DNA of 64,000 nucleotides from SVQP01 sp045650025 (GTDB lineage Bacteria > Bacillota > Clostridia > Oscillospirales > CAG-272): contig JAZRQR010000157.1 in NCBI GenBank assembly GCA_045650025.1, positions 13,268 through 77,267 of the forward strand, written 5' to 3'. The notes below the pieces were generated by a model. The model was not told where the DNA came from, searched no databases, and saw only the letters and a list, made by a program, of their open reading frames with translations. The number at the start of each line of letters is the position of its first letter. The stretch's first letter is position 1. The position numbers and the translations under genes were made by a program. Below, in pieces: positions 33,429-42,546 of the stretch.

Positions 33429-33477
33429 CGTTTTCTCTGCTTGTTATGATTTTGTAATAATGGATCTTTGGGAAGGA

Positions 33478-34977
33478 TTACTGAGCGTTCTTACACTCGG
33501 TAACTGCCTTTGCAAACGCCTCGTCCAGCATAGCGTCTACATCGGTTGCGGGAGTGGTGAAGCAGTACTGCATCAGCTCGCCAACCTTGTCACGTGCAAC
33601 GGAAGAGCCGTTGAATGCGGGAGATACGAAGTAAGCGTTGGACATATCTCTACCAACCTTAACAGCCAGAGCCTGGATGTTGTCGCCGCCGTCTGCATTG
33701 TCAAGGAAGTTCTTGTATGCGGGGATCTGGTCAACGCTCTTGATAACGGGCATGTAACCGGAGATCATGGAGAATGCTGCCTGGAACTCGGGGTTGGTGG
33801 TCAGGAACTCAACGAACAGCCAGGAAGCGATGACTTCCTGCTTGTTGTCGGACTCAAAGATGCACAGAGAGGGACCCTGGGAGATAGCCTTGGGGTTCTC
33901 TGCATTGACCTGAGGAATGGGAGCGATGCCTACCTCAAACGCATAACCGGTATCGGTAGCCTCGGGACGCTGGTGGATGGAACCACCGGTGGAACCGATG
34001 GACATATAGCTGTTCTTATCGGTCAGCTCGGTGAACAAGCCCGAGGTGTAACCGCCGTACAGCTCCTGGGTGGTCAGGTAGCCCTTCTCGTACCAGCCTC
34101 TGAACATCTTAACGAATACCTTGTTCTGGGGATGGTCGAACTGGTAGTTGTTACCTCTCTCAGTGGAGGTGTAGGGAGAGCCGTACTGCTCGGTCATGGT
34201 GATGAACCAGTTAGCCTCGGAGTCGTAACCAAGGGGAATGCAATCGGGATCGATCTCAAGGATCTTCTGGCAAAGAGCCTCCATTTCCTTCCAGGTGGTA
34301 GGAACCTGCAGGTTGTGCTGCTCGAAGAAGGTCTTGTTGTAGTACAGAACCTCTGTGGACTTGGACATAGGCAGGGTGTACATGGTGCCTGCGTTGTCAA
34401 ATACTGCACCCTCTGCGTAGAAGCCGGGGATGAAGTCAGCGATCTGCTCTGCGGTCAGACCCAGAACAGTGGTGTTGCCCTTTGCATCGGTGATCTCGAT
34501 GGTGCTGTTGATGAAGCTGTTGAGCGGTACTACTGCCTTTGCTACGTTGTACAGAGCAACGTGGTCGGGATAGCAGTATGCGATGTTAGGCTGGTTGCCT
34601 GCGGTCAGCTCGGTCTTGATCTGGTCGCGAACCTCGTCGTAACCGCCAACCTGTGCATGCTCTACGTGGATGTTGGGGTACATTTCGTTGAACTTTGCAA
34701 TGTACTGATCCAAAATGCCCTGGTAGGTTGCATTCATGGTGTGGGAGAAGGTGATGGTAACTTCGCTGCCGTCGTATGCAATAACGTCATACTCCAGGGG
34801 CTTTGCCTGGGTGTTGCCGTTATCTGCGGAGCCGCTTTCGCCTTCAGGCTGAGTCTCAGCCGCTTCGGTGTCAGTGGGACGCTCGGTAGTGGACTCGTGA
34901 CGGTTGTCGCAGCTTACAAGTGCGAACATGCCAAGACACAGAGTCAACATCAGAGCAAACGCAAGAATTCTTTTCAT
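33478..34977 (-). CDS. ABC importer solute-binding lipoprotein (CUT1-like)
   Basis: A 499-aa lipoprotein (lipobox LVSC, linker to about 55) with a family 1 extracellular solute-binding fold: VTITFSHTMN, ILDQYIAKFNEMYPNIHVEH, and a C-terminal hinge region with AFSMISGYMPV. This family usually binds sugars, sugar phosphates or glycerol-3-phosphate. The context (nuclease and OB-fold lipoproteins in the same transcription direction and probably the same operon) raises the possibility of a nucleic-acid-derived ligand, which is inference. AAAGGAAAC precedes the ATG. Permeases and ATPase lie directly upstream in the operon. Confidence 0.9.
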   Translation of the reverse strand: MKRILAFALMLTLCLGMFALVSCDNRHESTTERPTDTEAAETQPEGESGSADNGNTQAKPLEYDVIAYDGSEVTITFSHTMNATYQGILDQYIAKFNEMYPNIHVEHAQVGGYDEVRDQIKTELTAGNQPNIAYCYPDHVALYNVAKAVVPLNSFINSTIEITDAKGNTTVLGLTAEQIADFIPGFYAEGAVFDNAGTMYTLPMSKSTEVLYYNKTFFEQHNLQVPTTWKEMEALCQKILEIDPDCIPLGYDSEANWFITMTEQYGSPYTSTERGNNYQFDHPQNKVFVKMFRGWYEKGYLTTQELYGGYTSGLFTELTDKNSYMSIGSTGGSIHQRPEATDTGYAFEVGIAPIPQVNAENPKAISQGPSLCIFESDNKQEVIASWLFVEFLTTNPEFQAAFSMISGYMPVIKSVDQIPAYKNFLDNADGGDNIQALAVKVGRDMSNAYFVSPAFNGSSVARDKVGELMQYCFTTPATDVDAMLDEAFAKAVTECKNAQ

Positions 34978-35048
34978 GGTTTGTTTCCTTTCGTTATTTG
35001 TGTTATTTTTATTTTATTTATAGACTTTACTGGTCAATAAATCGGTCA

Positions 35049-35957
35049 TTAACCCTTGATGCCGCTCTTGGATACGCCCTTCATAATATACTTACGGAGG
35101 AAGATAAATACCAAGAACAGAGGGATCGAAACAACGGTAACCGCAGCCATCTGCACGGGGATATCCGCCTCACCCGAGCCTGCATCCGTAAACGCGGAGC
35201 GCAAGCCGTTGGTGATCAGCCAGAAATCTCTGTGTGCAACCAGTCTGGGCCAGACGTAGGAGTTCCAAGCACCCATCATTTTCAGAATGGTGATGGAGAT
35301 CAGCGTAGGCAGGGACAGCGGGATCATCACCTTGCACAGGTACTTGAAATCGCTGGTACCGTCTACCTTAGCTGCCAGGTAAAGCTCATTGGGGATCTGC
35401 ATGAAGTTCTGTCTGAGCAGGTAGATATAGAAGATACTGACCAAGAACGGAACGATCAGTACCGAATAACCTGCCAGCCAGTGATCGTTGTTTACCCAGT
35501 CAAATTTGTCAACCGTGATATAGTTGGTAATGGTAAACAGCTCACCGGGGATCATCATGGTGCCAAGCAGCGCAGCAAACAGCGCGTTCTTGCCCTTGAA
35601 CTCCAGACGTGCAAACGCAAATGCCGTGATAATGGTGATCACCAGCGACAAAAGCGTGGACACAACACCGACGATTACGGTGTTCTTGAACAGCTTGAGC
35701 AGCTCTGCCTTGGTAAATGCCTGCAGATAGTTGCTCCAGATGATCTGCTTGGGGAACAGCGTGGGCACGGAGAGCTTGTACTCTGCCAGCGACTTGAGCG
35801 AGGAAATGATCATCCAGTAGAACGGGAAGATTACGATGATCGCCATGATCACCAAAAACAGATACAGGAAAAACTGCGAGATGATCTTAACGACCTTTTG
35901 TCTGCCAGTTACCTTTTGGAGGTCCTTTTCGGACAATACCTTGAATTGATTTGCCAT
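35049..35957 (-). CDS. ABC importer permease, UgpE/MalG type
   Basis: A 302-aa inner-membrane permease with six hydrophobic segments. The EAA-type cytoplasmic loop reads ELYLAAKVDGTSDFKYLCKV near residue 190 and includes the conserved G. It follows the UgpA-type permease by 16 bp; AAGGAGGT precedes the ATG. With the neighbouring permease, ATPase and binding protein it completes a CUT1-type importer. Confidence 0.92.
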   Translation of the reverse strand: MANQFKVLSEKDLQKVTGRQKVVKIISQFFLYLFLVIMAIIVIFPFYWMIISSLKSLAEYKLSVPTLFPKQIIWSNYLQAFTKAELLKLFKNTVIVGVVSTLLSLVITIITAFAFARLEFKGKNALFAALLGTMMIPGELFTITNYITVDKFDWVNNDHWLAGYSVLIVPFLVSIFYIYLLRQNFMQIPNELYLAAKVDGTSDFKYLCKVMIPLSLPTLISITILKMMGAWNSYVWPRLVAHRDFWLITNGLRSAFTDAGSGEADIPVQMAAVTVVSIPLFLVFIFLRKYIMKGVSKSGIKG

Positions 35958-35973
35958 GATAGTACCTCCTTAC

Positions 35974-37053
35974 TTAATAATGTGTCTTCTTCTTGCTGAC
36001 CGCGAGGTTAACAAGCGTTACAGCAAAGATGAGCAGGAACAGCAAGAGCGCGGCTGCGGAAGCAATACCCTCTGCGTTACCCAGGTTGTCGTAAATATAA
36101 CCAACCATGGTCTGCAATCTGGGCGTACCAACCGATGCTCCGGGAGGCTGCATGCCTTCGCCGAAGATACCGACGATGCTGGTGTACTCCTTAAATCCGC
36201 CGATAAATCCGGTAATGACCACGTATGCGATCATGGGAGAGAGCAGCGGAACGGTAATACGGGTAAATACTCTCCACTTGGGAGTCGAGTCAACCTTAGC
36301 AGCATCGTAATACTGCTTGTTGACGCTCTGCAAGCCGCCCAGCAGGATCAGGATCTTGAAAGGCAGTGCGTTCCATACGATATAAACGATCATGACAGCC
36401 ATGTTCGCCCAGTAGGTCGAGCCCTGGTTGATCCAGTTGATGGGGTCCATACCGAACCAGCCGATTACGGTATTGATGATACCGACCGAGGTGCTGGCGG
36501 CGATATCGGTGGTGTTGACACCAACGATATTAAACATTGCTGCAAATACCATACCGATTGCGATCGAGTTGGTCACGTACGGCAAGAAGAAGATAGTCTG
36601 CAGCAGTCTGCGCAGGGGCTTGATCGCATTCAGACATACCGCGATCAGCAGCGCAAGGAAGGTTGAGAGCGGTACGGTCAGCACGCAAAGCAGCACCGTG
36701 TTTTGCATGATCAACCAGAAACCGTCGTAATTGATAACCGCCTTGAAGTTTGCCAGACCGAATTCATAATCGATCTCACCCGTCAGGCTTTCCGAAATCT
36801 TGTAGGTCGAATAACCGCCCCACTTGACAGGCACTTCTTTTTTGTGAACGACGTCTACCTTGTCCCCATTTTCATCGATAATGGTAACGATCTCTTCCTG
36901 AATTTCAAATTCCACCGGCAGATCCGGATCCCAATACACTGTAAACGCCATGCGCAAGGTATTGACGATCGGCCATGCAGTGAAGATCAGCAACAGAATG
37001 ATCGCGGGAAGCAGATAGAGCCACGCTTTCCATTGTTGTTTACTGTCAACCAT
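35974..37053 (-). CDS. ABC importer permease, UgpA/MalF type
   Basis: A 359-aa permease. A hydrophobic segment (WKAWLYLLPAIILLLIF) precedes an insertion of about 60 residues rich in Glu/Lys (about 40-100) that is predicted outside the membrane. Five further segments follow; the EAA loop reads YYDAAKVDSTPKWRVFTRIT. The start is ATG at 37053 behind TGAGGAGG, which overlaps the TGA stop of the ATPase gene, so the two are coupled. The longer frame into the ATPase gene is rejected. Confidence 0.9.
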   Translation of the reverse strand: MVDSKQQWKAWLYLLPAIILLLIFTAWPIVNTLRMAFTVYWDPDLPVEFEIQEEIVTIIDENGDKVDVVHKKEVPVKWGGYSTYKISESLTGEIDYEFGLANFKAVINYDGFWLIMQNTVLLCVLTVPLSTFLALLIAVCLNAIKPLRRLLQTIFFLPYVTNSIAIGMVFAAMFNIVGVNTTDIAASTSVGIINTVIGWFGMDPINWINQGSTYWANMAVMIVYIVWNALPFKILILLGGLQSVNKQYYDAAKVDSTPKWRVFTRITVPLLSPMIAYVVITGFIGGFKEYTSIVGIFGEGMQPPGASVGTPRLQTMVGYIYDNLGNAEGIASAAALLLFLLIFAVTLVNLAVSKKKTHY

Positions 37054-37063
37054 GATGCCCTCC

Positions 37064-38158
37064 TCAGAAATAAATTCTGTTCTCGGTCTCGGCGTCGAAA
37101 ATAAACACCTTATGAGGCTTGAGCGAGTAGGCAACGGATGCCTTGGAAAGGTCTACCTTATAGTCAGAGTTAATGATGGCACGAACCAGAGGATTTACAG
37201 AGGAGGAATGCTCACAAACCACGCTCATGTCTCTGCCCATGACCTCAACGTTCTTGAGATCACATACCATAGGACCGTTCTCCTCGGGGATAAAGCCCTC
37301 GGGACGAATGCCCACGATGACCTCACGGTTATCTACGCCGGGCACATCCAGCACAGCGTTCTCACCCATGAACAGCTTGCCGTTCTCTACTCTGCCCTTG
37401 AATACGTTGATGGGAGGAGTACCCAAAAACTTTGCAACGAACAGGTTAGCGGGGTTATCGTACACCTCCTGAGGTGCACCGATCTGCTGTACCACACCAA
37501 GCTTCATAACAACGATCATATCGGAAATGGACATTGCCTCTTCCTGGTCGTGCGTTACGAATACGGTGGTAATGCCGGTCTCCTTCTGGATGCGGCGGAT
37601 CTCTTCTCTGGTCTGCAGACGCAGTCTTGCATCCAGGTTGGAAAGCGGCTCGTCCAAAAGCAGTACGCGAGGCATCTTGACCAGTGCTCTTGCAATGGCA
37701 ACTCTCTGCTGCTGACCGCCCGACATTTCGCTGGGCTTACGATCCATCAGATCCTCGATCTGCACCAGCTTAGCTGCCTGGTATGCACGCTCCAGCATGG
37801 CTTCCTTGGTCATCTTGTCCTTGCCCTTGAGGTTCTGCAGGGGGAACATAATGTTCTGCTTCACCGTCATGTGGGGGTATAGTGCGTAGTTCTGGAACAC
37901 CAGACCAACGCCGCGGTTTTCGGGAGAAAGCTTAGTCACATCCTCGTCTCCAAAGAAAATCTGACCGCCGGAGGGCTTTTGCAGACCACTGATCATGTAC
38001 AGCGTGGTACTCTTACCGCAACCGGAAGGACCAAGCAAACCAACCAGCTTACCGTCCGGGATGGTAAAGGTAAAATCGTTGACCGCGATGACCTCACCGC
38101 CCGCCTTTTTATTGCGGCTGGGGAAGATTTTCGTTAGATTTCGTAATTCGACTTTCAT
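37064..38158 (-). CDS. ABC importer ATPase, UgpC/MsmX type
   Basis: A 364-aa ATPase with Walker A GPSGCGKST near residue 41, Q-loop QNYALYPHMTV, signature LSGGQQQRVAIARAL, Walker B VLLLDEPLSNLDARLR and the switch His in VTHDQEEA. The C-terminal third is the OB-like TOBE/MalK regulatory domain (about 240-360; IVGIRPEGF). This is the normal energising subunit for CUT1 importers, and the permease genes follow at once. No transporter-specific regulator is adjacent. Confidence 0.93.
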   Translation of the reverse strand: MKVELRNLTKIFPSRNKKAGGEVIAVNDFTFTIPDGKLVGLLGPSGCGKSTTLYMISGLQKPSGGQIFFGDEDVTKLSPENRGVGLVFQNYALYPHMTVKQNIMFPLQNLKGKDKMTKEAMLERAYQAAKLVQIEDLMDRKPSEMSGGQQQRVAIARALVKMPRVLLLDEPLSNLDARLRLQTREEIRRIQKETGITTVFVTHDQEEAMSISDMIVVMKLGVVQQIGAPQEVYDNPANLFVAKFLGTPPINVFKGRVENGKLFMGENAVLDVPGVDNREVIVGIRPEGFIPEENGPMVCDLKNVEVMGRDMSVVCEHSSSVNPLVRAIINSDYKVDLSKASVAYSLKPHKVFIFDAETENRIYF

Positions 38159-38202
38159 GTCATCTAACCTCCATGTTTTTATATACTTTTTTTAGTATCA
38201 AC

Positions 38203-38994
38203 TTAATAAGGGGAATTTGCTACGTTTTCCTCGTGCAGCTTCTTTTTATAATCCAGCAGTGCCTGCTCGCTCTCAAAGACCATCTGCGTGGACAGATCCA
38301 CCACCACGGTATCCGAGATCAGATCGTGCACGGCAGAGTTGGTGCGCGTTGCGCATACCGCCACGACCTCCAGCACGACAAGACCGAGGATCACAACAGG
38401 CCCCACAATGCCAACCAGCCCAAAGAACATCATAATCAGCACAAACAAGGGCAACACGGTCTCAATGGTATATTTGCCGAACAGCATACGCACAAACAGG
38501 ACAAAGGGCGAAGCCTTGACCGCATTGGTGCGGATGACGCCCAGTCCAAACAGCTTTTTGCCAAGCGTCTGTCCGTTTTTGAACAGCAGCATGGGCACAG
38601 CAAACTCCAACAGTGCGTACGCCACAAAGGTGCTGACAAGGCAGATCACCAGCGAATAATTCAACAAAAGGAACAATGCCGTCTGGGCATACTGATCCTC
38701 GCTGAGCAGCTCGTCCATTCGGTGATAAATCTCCTTTTGCCCTTCGGACATATCGTCATAGGCAAGCGTCAGATCCAGCTTGCAGCTCTCACCGTGCTTT
38801 TGCTCGTATTCCGATTCCGCCTGCGCAATGAGTGCGGCTTGCCGCGCTTCAATCACGCCAATGTGCGTATCGTAATGCAGAACCGTTGAGAGCAGCGCGG
38901 CGATTCCCACCACGACGACCATCATGATCACAACGTCGAAAAGAAACGCAGATGCCCTTTTCCAAAGGCTTGCCTTTTGCAGATCGTATATCAT
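38203..38994 (-). CDS. RDD family membrane protein
   Basis: A 263-aa protein with an RDD-domain N-terminus (LWKRASAFLFDVVIMMVVVV, the Arg and Asp in the first helix define the family), an extracytoplasmic loop of about 75 residues, then three further helices and TLGKKLFGLGVIRTN. RDD proteins have been linked to transport or ion exchange in a few cases; function here is unknown. ATG at 38994 follows AAAGGAG. It precedes the ABC ATPase by 44 bp on the same strand and may head that operon. Confidence 0.85.
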   Translation of the reverse strand: MIYDLQKASLWKRASAFLFDVVIMMVVVVGIAALLSTVLHYDTHIGVIEARQAALIAQAESEYEQKHGESCKLDLTLAYDDMSEGQKEIYHRMDELLSEDQYAQTALFLLLNYSLVICLVSTFVAYALLEFAVPMLLFKNGQTLGKKLFGLGVIRTNAVKASPFVLFVRMLFGKYTIETVLPLFVLIMMFFGLVGIVGPVVILGLVVLEVVAVCATRTNSAVHDLISDTVVVDLSTQMVFESEQALLDYKKKLHEENVANSPY

Positions 38995-39208
38995 ACTCGC
39001 GCTCCTTTTTTTCAGATTCCGGTATGTAAAAACGGTAGAAGGCCACACATACCCATACTACAATATCATACCACATTCCTTGACAAAAGTCTACACTTTA
39101 TTTTAATATTATCTGCCTTTTTTTCACTTTTGGTGAAATCGACAAATTTTTTTCATCGGTTTCCGTAAATTATTTTAACATACATCACTATTATATATAC
39201 AAACACCG

Positions 39209-39250
39209 TAAAACACGCCGACAGCCCCAAAAAACAGGACTGTCGGCGTG
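39209..39250 (-). terminator. Terminator of the dus-GH99-HAD operon
   Basis: CACGCCGACAG/CTGTCGGCGTG 11-bp stem with 15-nt loop; the minus strand continues TTTTAC. The AT-rich 39060-39208 contains no gene. Confidence 0.85.
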
Positions 39251-39261
39251 CGGAAATTTTC

Positions 39262-39927
39262 TTATTCTTGTGCAAAATTTTCTATGATCTCCAAAAGCTG
39301 CGCGGGCGAGGATGCCACCACCTCGGCGCCGCGTGCGTACAGCACCTCGGCAGGGCGGTAACCCCAGCATACGTCAATGGCGTGCATGCCTGCATTGAGT
39401 GCGGTTTTCACGTCTACGTCGCTGTCTCCGATGTACGCGCATTCGTGCGGCTGCGCCCCCATTTTGGCTGCCAGCATCAACGGCACGGCAGGGTCGGGCT
39501 TGGGTGCGCGATCGGTACGAAATCCCTCGGCGGCAAGAAACGTTCCTTCCGAGAACAGCTGCGCCACCAGCGCCTTGACAAATTCATCCTGCTTGTTGGA
39601 GTTGACCGCTATGGGGTACTTCCCTTTCAGGTAATCGATCAGCTCGGAGATGCCGTCGTAGGTGGTATCGGTATGCATATAAACCTGTGCGTAATGACGG
39701 TTGTACGCAGCGTACAGCGCGTCAACGCGCGCATCGTCCTCGCGGTACTCCGGGGGCAACGCATATTTTGCGTAATCGCGCGCGCCCATGTTGATAAACT
39801 CATATACCTGCGCCTCGCCGATCGCGGGATAGCCCAGCTCCGCAAGCGCCAGATTCATACCCTCGGCAATGGCGGGCAGCGTGTGCGCCAGCGTGCCATC
39901 CAAATCAAAAATCAATGCTTTTAACAT
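39262..39927 (-). CDS. HAD-family phosphatase (phosphoglycolate phosphatase-like)
   Basis: A 221-aa HAD hydrolase with all four motifs: FDLDGTLAH at residue 8, VNSNKQ (motif II), K in DRAPKPDP (motif III) and YIGDSDVD (motif IV). A C1-type helical cap (about 15-85) suggests small phosphorylated metabolites such as phosphoglycolate or sugar phosphates. The ATG lies 3 bp after the stop of the GH99-like gene without a strong Shine-Dalgarno, so translation is probably coupled. Confidence 0.9.
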   Translation of the reverse strand: MLKALIFDLDGTLAHTLPAIAEGMNLALAELGYPAIGEAQVYEFINMGARDYAKYALPPEYREDDARVDALYAAYNRHYAQVYMHTDTTYDGISELIDYLKGKYPIAVNSNKQDEFVKALVAQLFSEGTFLAAEGFRTDRAPKPDPAVPLMLAAKMGAQPHECAYIGDSDVDVKTALNAGMHAIDVCWGYRPAEVLYARGAEVVASSPAQLLEIIENFAQE

Positions 39928-39930
39928 GCG

Positions 39931-42525
39931 TCAGTCTCTCTTTCTCTTCACGCAAATCATGCAAAGTGCGACTGCGGACAGCAATGCCGGCACGGTTGCA
40001 TATACAGTAGCCTTGCATCCCGTTTTGACAGCGGGCTCGGTTTCCTGCTCAGACTCAGCTTCAGGAGCGGTCGTCGTGTCCGCGCTCTCGGTATCGGGTT
40101 CGAGCGTCTCAGTCTCTACCGTCACGCCTGCATTTTCCTCGGTGCTGACATAGCTGTACTTAAAGCGCATACCGGGAGCGACGTCACCCGAGGTATAGAA
40201 GTCCAGAATATCCCCCGAGAAGGTGGAATATACCCATGCACCGTCCGCGGTCTGCGTACCGGTATCGGCAGCGTCGTGCACGTTATCGGTCCATGCAAAA
40301 TTGATGGTGAAATCGTATCCGGTCAGTGCCAGCAACGACTTGGAGACCTTCACCTGCATGCACTTGCCGTCCACGGTGTACTCGACCTGACCGACTACCT
40401 CGGTCTCATAGCCGTTACCCGTAAATTTCTCCAGAGTTGCCGTCGTCGCGGTGGGAGCGGTCTTGCCCAGCACGTACTCAAAGGTCTCCCAGCCCTGATT
40501 TTGCTGATCGGTATCCAGGTACAGCACCATCCAGAGCGGATCTGTATAGGGCGTGATATTCTCTGCGCACTCTACGTAGAAGTATACGTACGTGTCGTCT
40601 CTTGCCACGCGCGCGCCAATGATATCGTTTCTGCCCGAAAATTCGGTATAGTAAGTAGAGCCGTAGCCCTTGGAATCGCGGTCGCCCGTGTTGCCGATAT
40701 ACGCGGCATAGTAGGGCTCCACGCCTGCCCACTGCTCTGCCCCTGCGGCAAGATCAATGCTCTGCGCAACGCCGGGCGTCGGAATGGGTCTTGCGCCCTG
40801 GAAGCGTCGGGATTCGTTGACCAGCTGGTAATAGTAGTGGTCCTTGAGGTCACCCTTGCTGGGCTCGATATCGCGGCTGTGCTCATCATCAAACTGATCG
40901 GGGAATCCGTTAGGCGTGTTGGACCAGTTTTCGTTTCTGCCCGCCGTCCATTCGTTCCAGCCGGTCACGAAAATAACCTTGGGATCCTGCTCGATGGCAT
41001 ACGCAAACTGCTCTGCAAGCTGATAGCCCCACAGCTTGGCATCCTCCTCGGTGCGGTACCCCGCAGAGGTGTACGAGCGTCCCATCGCGTCGGGATGGTT
41101 CATTGCCACCATAGAATCGGTAACGTAGGAGTGATTGATGGCAACGCCCACCGTCATCTGCTCCCAAACACCTTGCTTTTTATCCTTGGTGGTGGCAAAA
41201 TACGTTGCCTGCGGATAGGTGGAAAGCCAGCCCCATTGCAGCTTATCCGGATTCTTGACCACGTAGCTGGGTTGTCCTGCACGGAAAGTGAAAAATCCCC
41301 TGATCTCCTTGTGCAGACCCAAGTTGGTCTTGAGATTGGAGGTGTGCGCCATGAGCATGGGCTTGCCGTCCAGATAGTACCAAAGGCTTTGGTATTTGTC
41401 CGAACGATAGATGTCCAGATACAGCGATTCCAGCTGCTCCAGCGAGCCCTGCGTTGCGCCAAACGGCAGCATGAAGGACACCTTAGGCGTGTTCATTCCG
41501 TTTTGCTGCAGCTGCGCCCAAGTGTTATACAGCGGCACGTAGCTGGATTTCCAGGTAAAATTGCCGTTGGTATTGTCGGTAAAGATGACGTCAATGCCTG
41601 CGTTGGTCAGCATTTCGGCATGCTTGCGCAGTACCCATTCGTCATCGGTACGGTAGTAACCAAACAGCGGCTCGTTCCAGAAAAACGCCGTGCCCGAGGT
41701 CGGCCAGCCTTTATGGTAATAATCGTTGATGGCTTCGGGATGCTCGGTGGTAAAGGCGGTATTATTAAAGGGCTCATTGTAAGAAAGATCCACGTGCCAA
41801 GTCCAGTAAAAGATCGCCAACGTCTTGTCGGTCTTAAGATCCCCTACCTCGGCATTGGTCAGCGAGGTGCGACCCAGCCCATCGGTAAACACCCAAGTAT
41901 CGGGCATGACCTCATGGGTATAAATCAGGCTATCCTCGGGAAATACGTACTCATCGGGCGTGTCGTGTCCGGTAAATGACTCCTCCATAGAGGTCGCCTT
42001 CAAAAACGGCGTATCGGTCGCAACGGTGAAGGTGACCGTGATCTCCAAGTCTCCCGTCCTCTCAATGCCGTCCTGCATGACGTAGCCGTTCGAGACGGTT
42101 GCGGGGTATACCCATGTGCCGACCTGTCCCTCTACGTCCTTGATGCAAAACAAATACTCCCCTGCGGGCTGCTCGGCAAAGCCCAGCGTATAGGTCTGGC
42201 AATCGCGCACGTTTTCAAAGCGCTGCTCGGCAATCGGCGCAGCTTCTACGGTTTTGGAAAAGGTCTCGTTCCAAGCATACAGCGCAAGCGTTGCATCCGA
42301 ATCGCTCGTGCTCCAAGTAGGCAAGCAGAATGCCAGCGCCTCAAAGGACGCGCCCAGATGCAAGTGCGCACCGTACACCTCGCCGGGCTGCACCTGATGC
42401 GCCGACTTTTGCCCGTCCTTGGAAGGATCATAGGCTTTGACCTTGGTGCCGCCTGCTGCCAGCGCGGTCAACGTAAGGCTTACAAGGATCAGAACGGTTA
42501 ATACAAGGATCGTAATCTTTTTCAT
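39931..42525 (-). CDS. GH99-like surface glycosidase with DOMON-like domain
   Basis: An 864-aa exported protein: signal peptide (MKKITILVLTVLILVSLTLT), beta region to about 190, a (beta/alpha)8-type domain resembling GH99/GH71-like enzymes (about 225-570: LAIFYWTWHVD, TNAGIDVIFTDNTNGNFTW, VIFVTGWNEWTAGRNEN), a DOMON/CBM9-like domain (about 610-790: DDTYVYFYVECAE, MVLYLDTDQQNQGWE), an acidic-Thr linker and a C-terminal membrane anchor followed by KRKRD. There is no LPxTG. The WNEW motif is typical of the GH99-like/WbsX group. AAGGAGG precedes the ATG. It probably acts on cell-surface or environmental glycans; the substrate is unknown. Confidence 0.75.
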   Translation of the reverse strand: MKKITILVLTVLILVSLTLTALAAGGTKVKAYDPSKDGQKSAHQVQPGEVYGAHLHLGASFEALAFCLPTWSTSDSDATLALYAWNETFSKTVEAAPIAEQRFENVRDCQTYTLGFAEQPAGEYLFCIKDVEGQVGTWVYPATVSNGYVMQDGIERTGDLEITVTFTVATDTPFLKATSMEESFTGHDTPDEYVFPEDSLIYTHEVMPDTWVFTDGLGRTSLTNAEVGDLKTDKTLAIFYWTWHVDLSYNEPFNNTAFTTEHPEAINDYYHKGWPTSGTAFFWNEPLFGYYRTDDEWVLRKHAEMLTNAGIDVIFTDNTNGNFTWKSSYVPLYNTWAQLQQNGMNTPKVSFMLPFGATQGSLEQLESLYLDIYRSDKYQSLWYYLDGKPMLMAHTSNLKTNLGLHKEIRGFFTFRAGQPSYVVKNPDKLQWGWLSTYPQATYFATTKDKKQGVWEQMTVGVAINHSYVTDSMVAMNHPDAMGRSYTSAGYRTEEDAKLWGYQLAEQFAYAIEQDPKVIFVTGWNEWTAGRNENWSNTPNGFPDQFDDEHSRDIEPSKGDLKDHYYYQLVNESRRFQGARPIPTPGVAQSIDLAAGAEQWAGVEPYYAAYIGNTGDRDSKGYGSTYYTEFSGRNDIIGARVARDDTYVYFYVECAENITPYTDPLWMVLYLDTDQQNQGWETFEYVLGKTAPTATTATLEKFTGNGYETEVVGQVEYTVDGKCMQVKVSKSLLALTGYDFTINFAWTDNVHDAADTGTQTADGAWVYSTFSGDILDFYTSGDVAPGMRFKYSYVSTEENAGVTVETETLEPDTESADTTTAPEAESEQETEPAVKTGCKATVYATVPALLSAVALCMICVKRKRD

Positions 42526-42546
42526 GCGTACCTCCTTAATAATGGC

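Noticed and set aside
33310..35040. Long plus-strand frame opposite the binding protein gene
   Set aside because: Antisense shadow; no ribosome binding site, and the minus strand encodes a clear lipoprotein.
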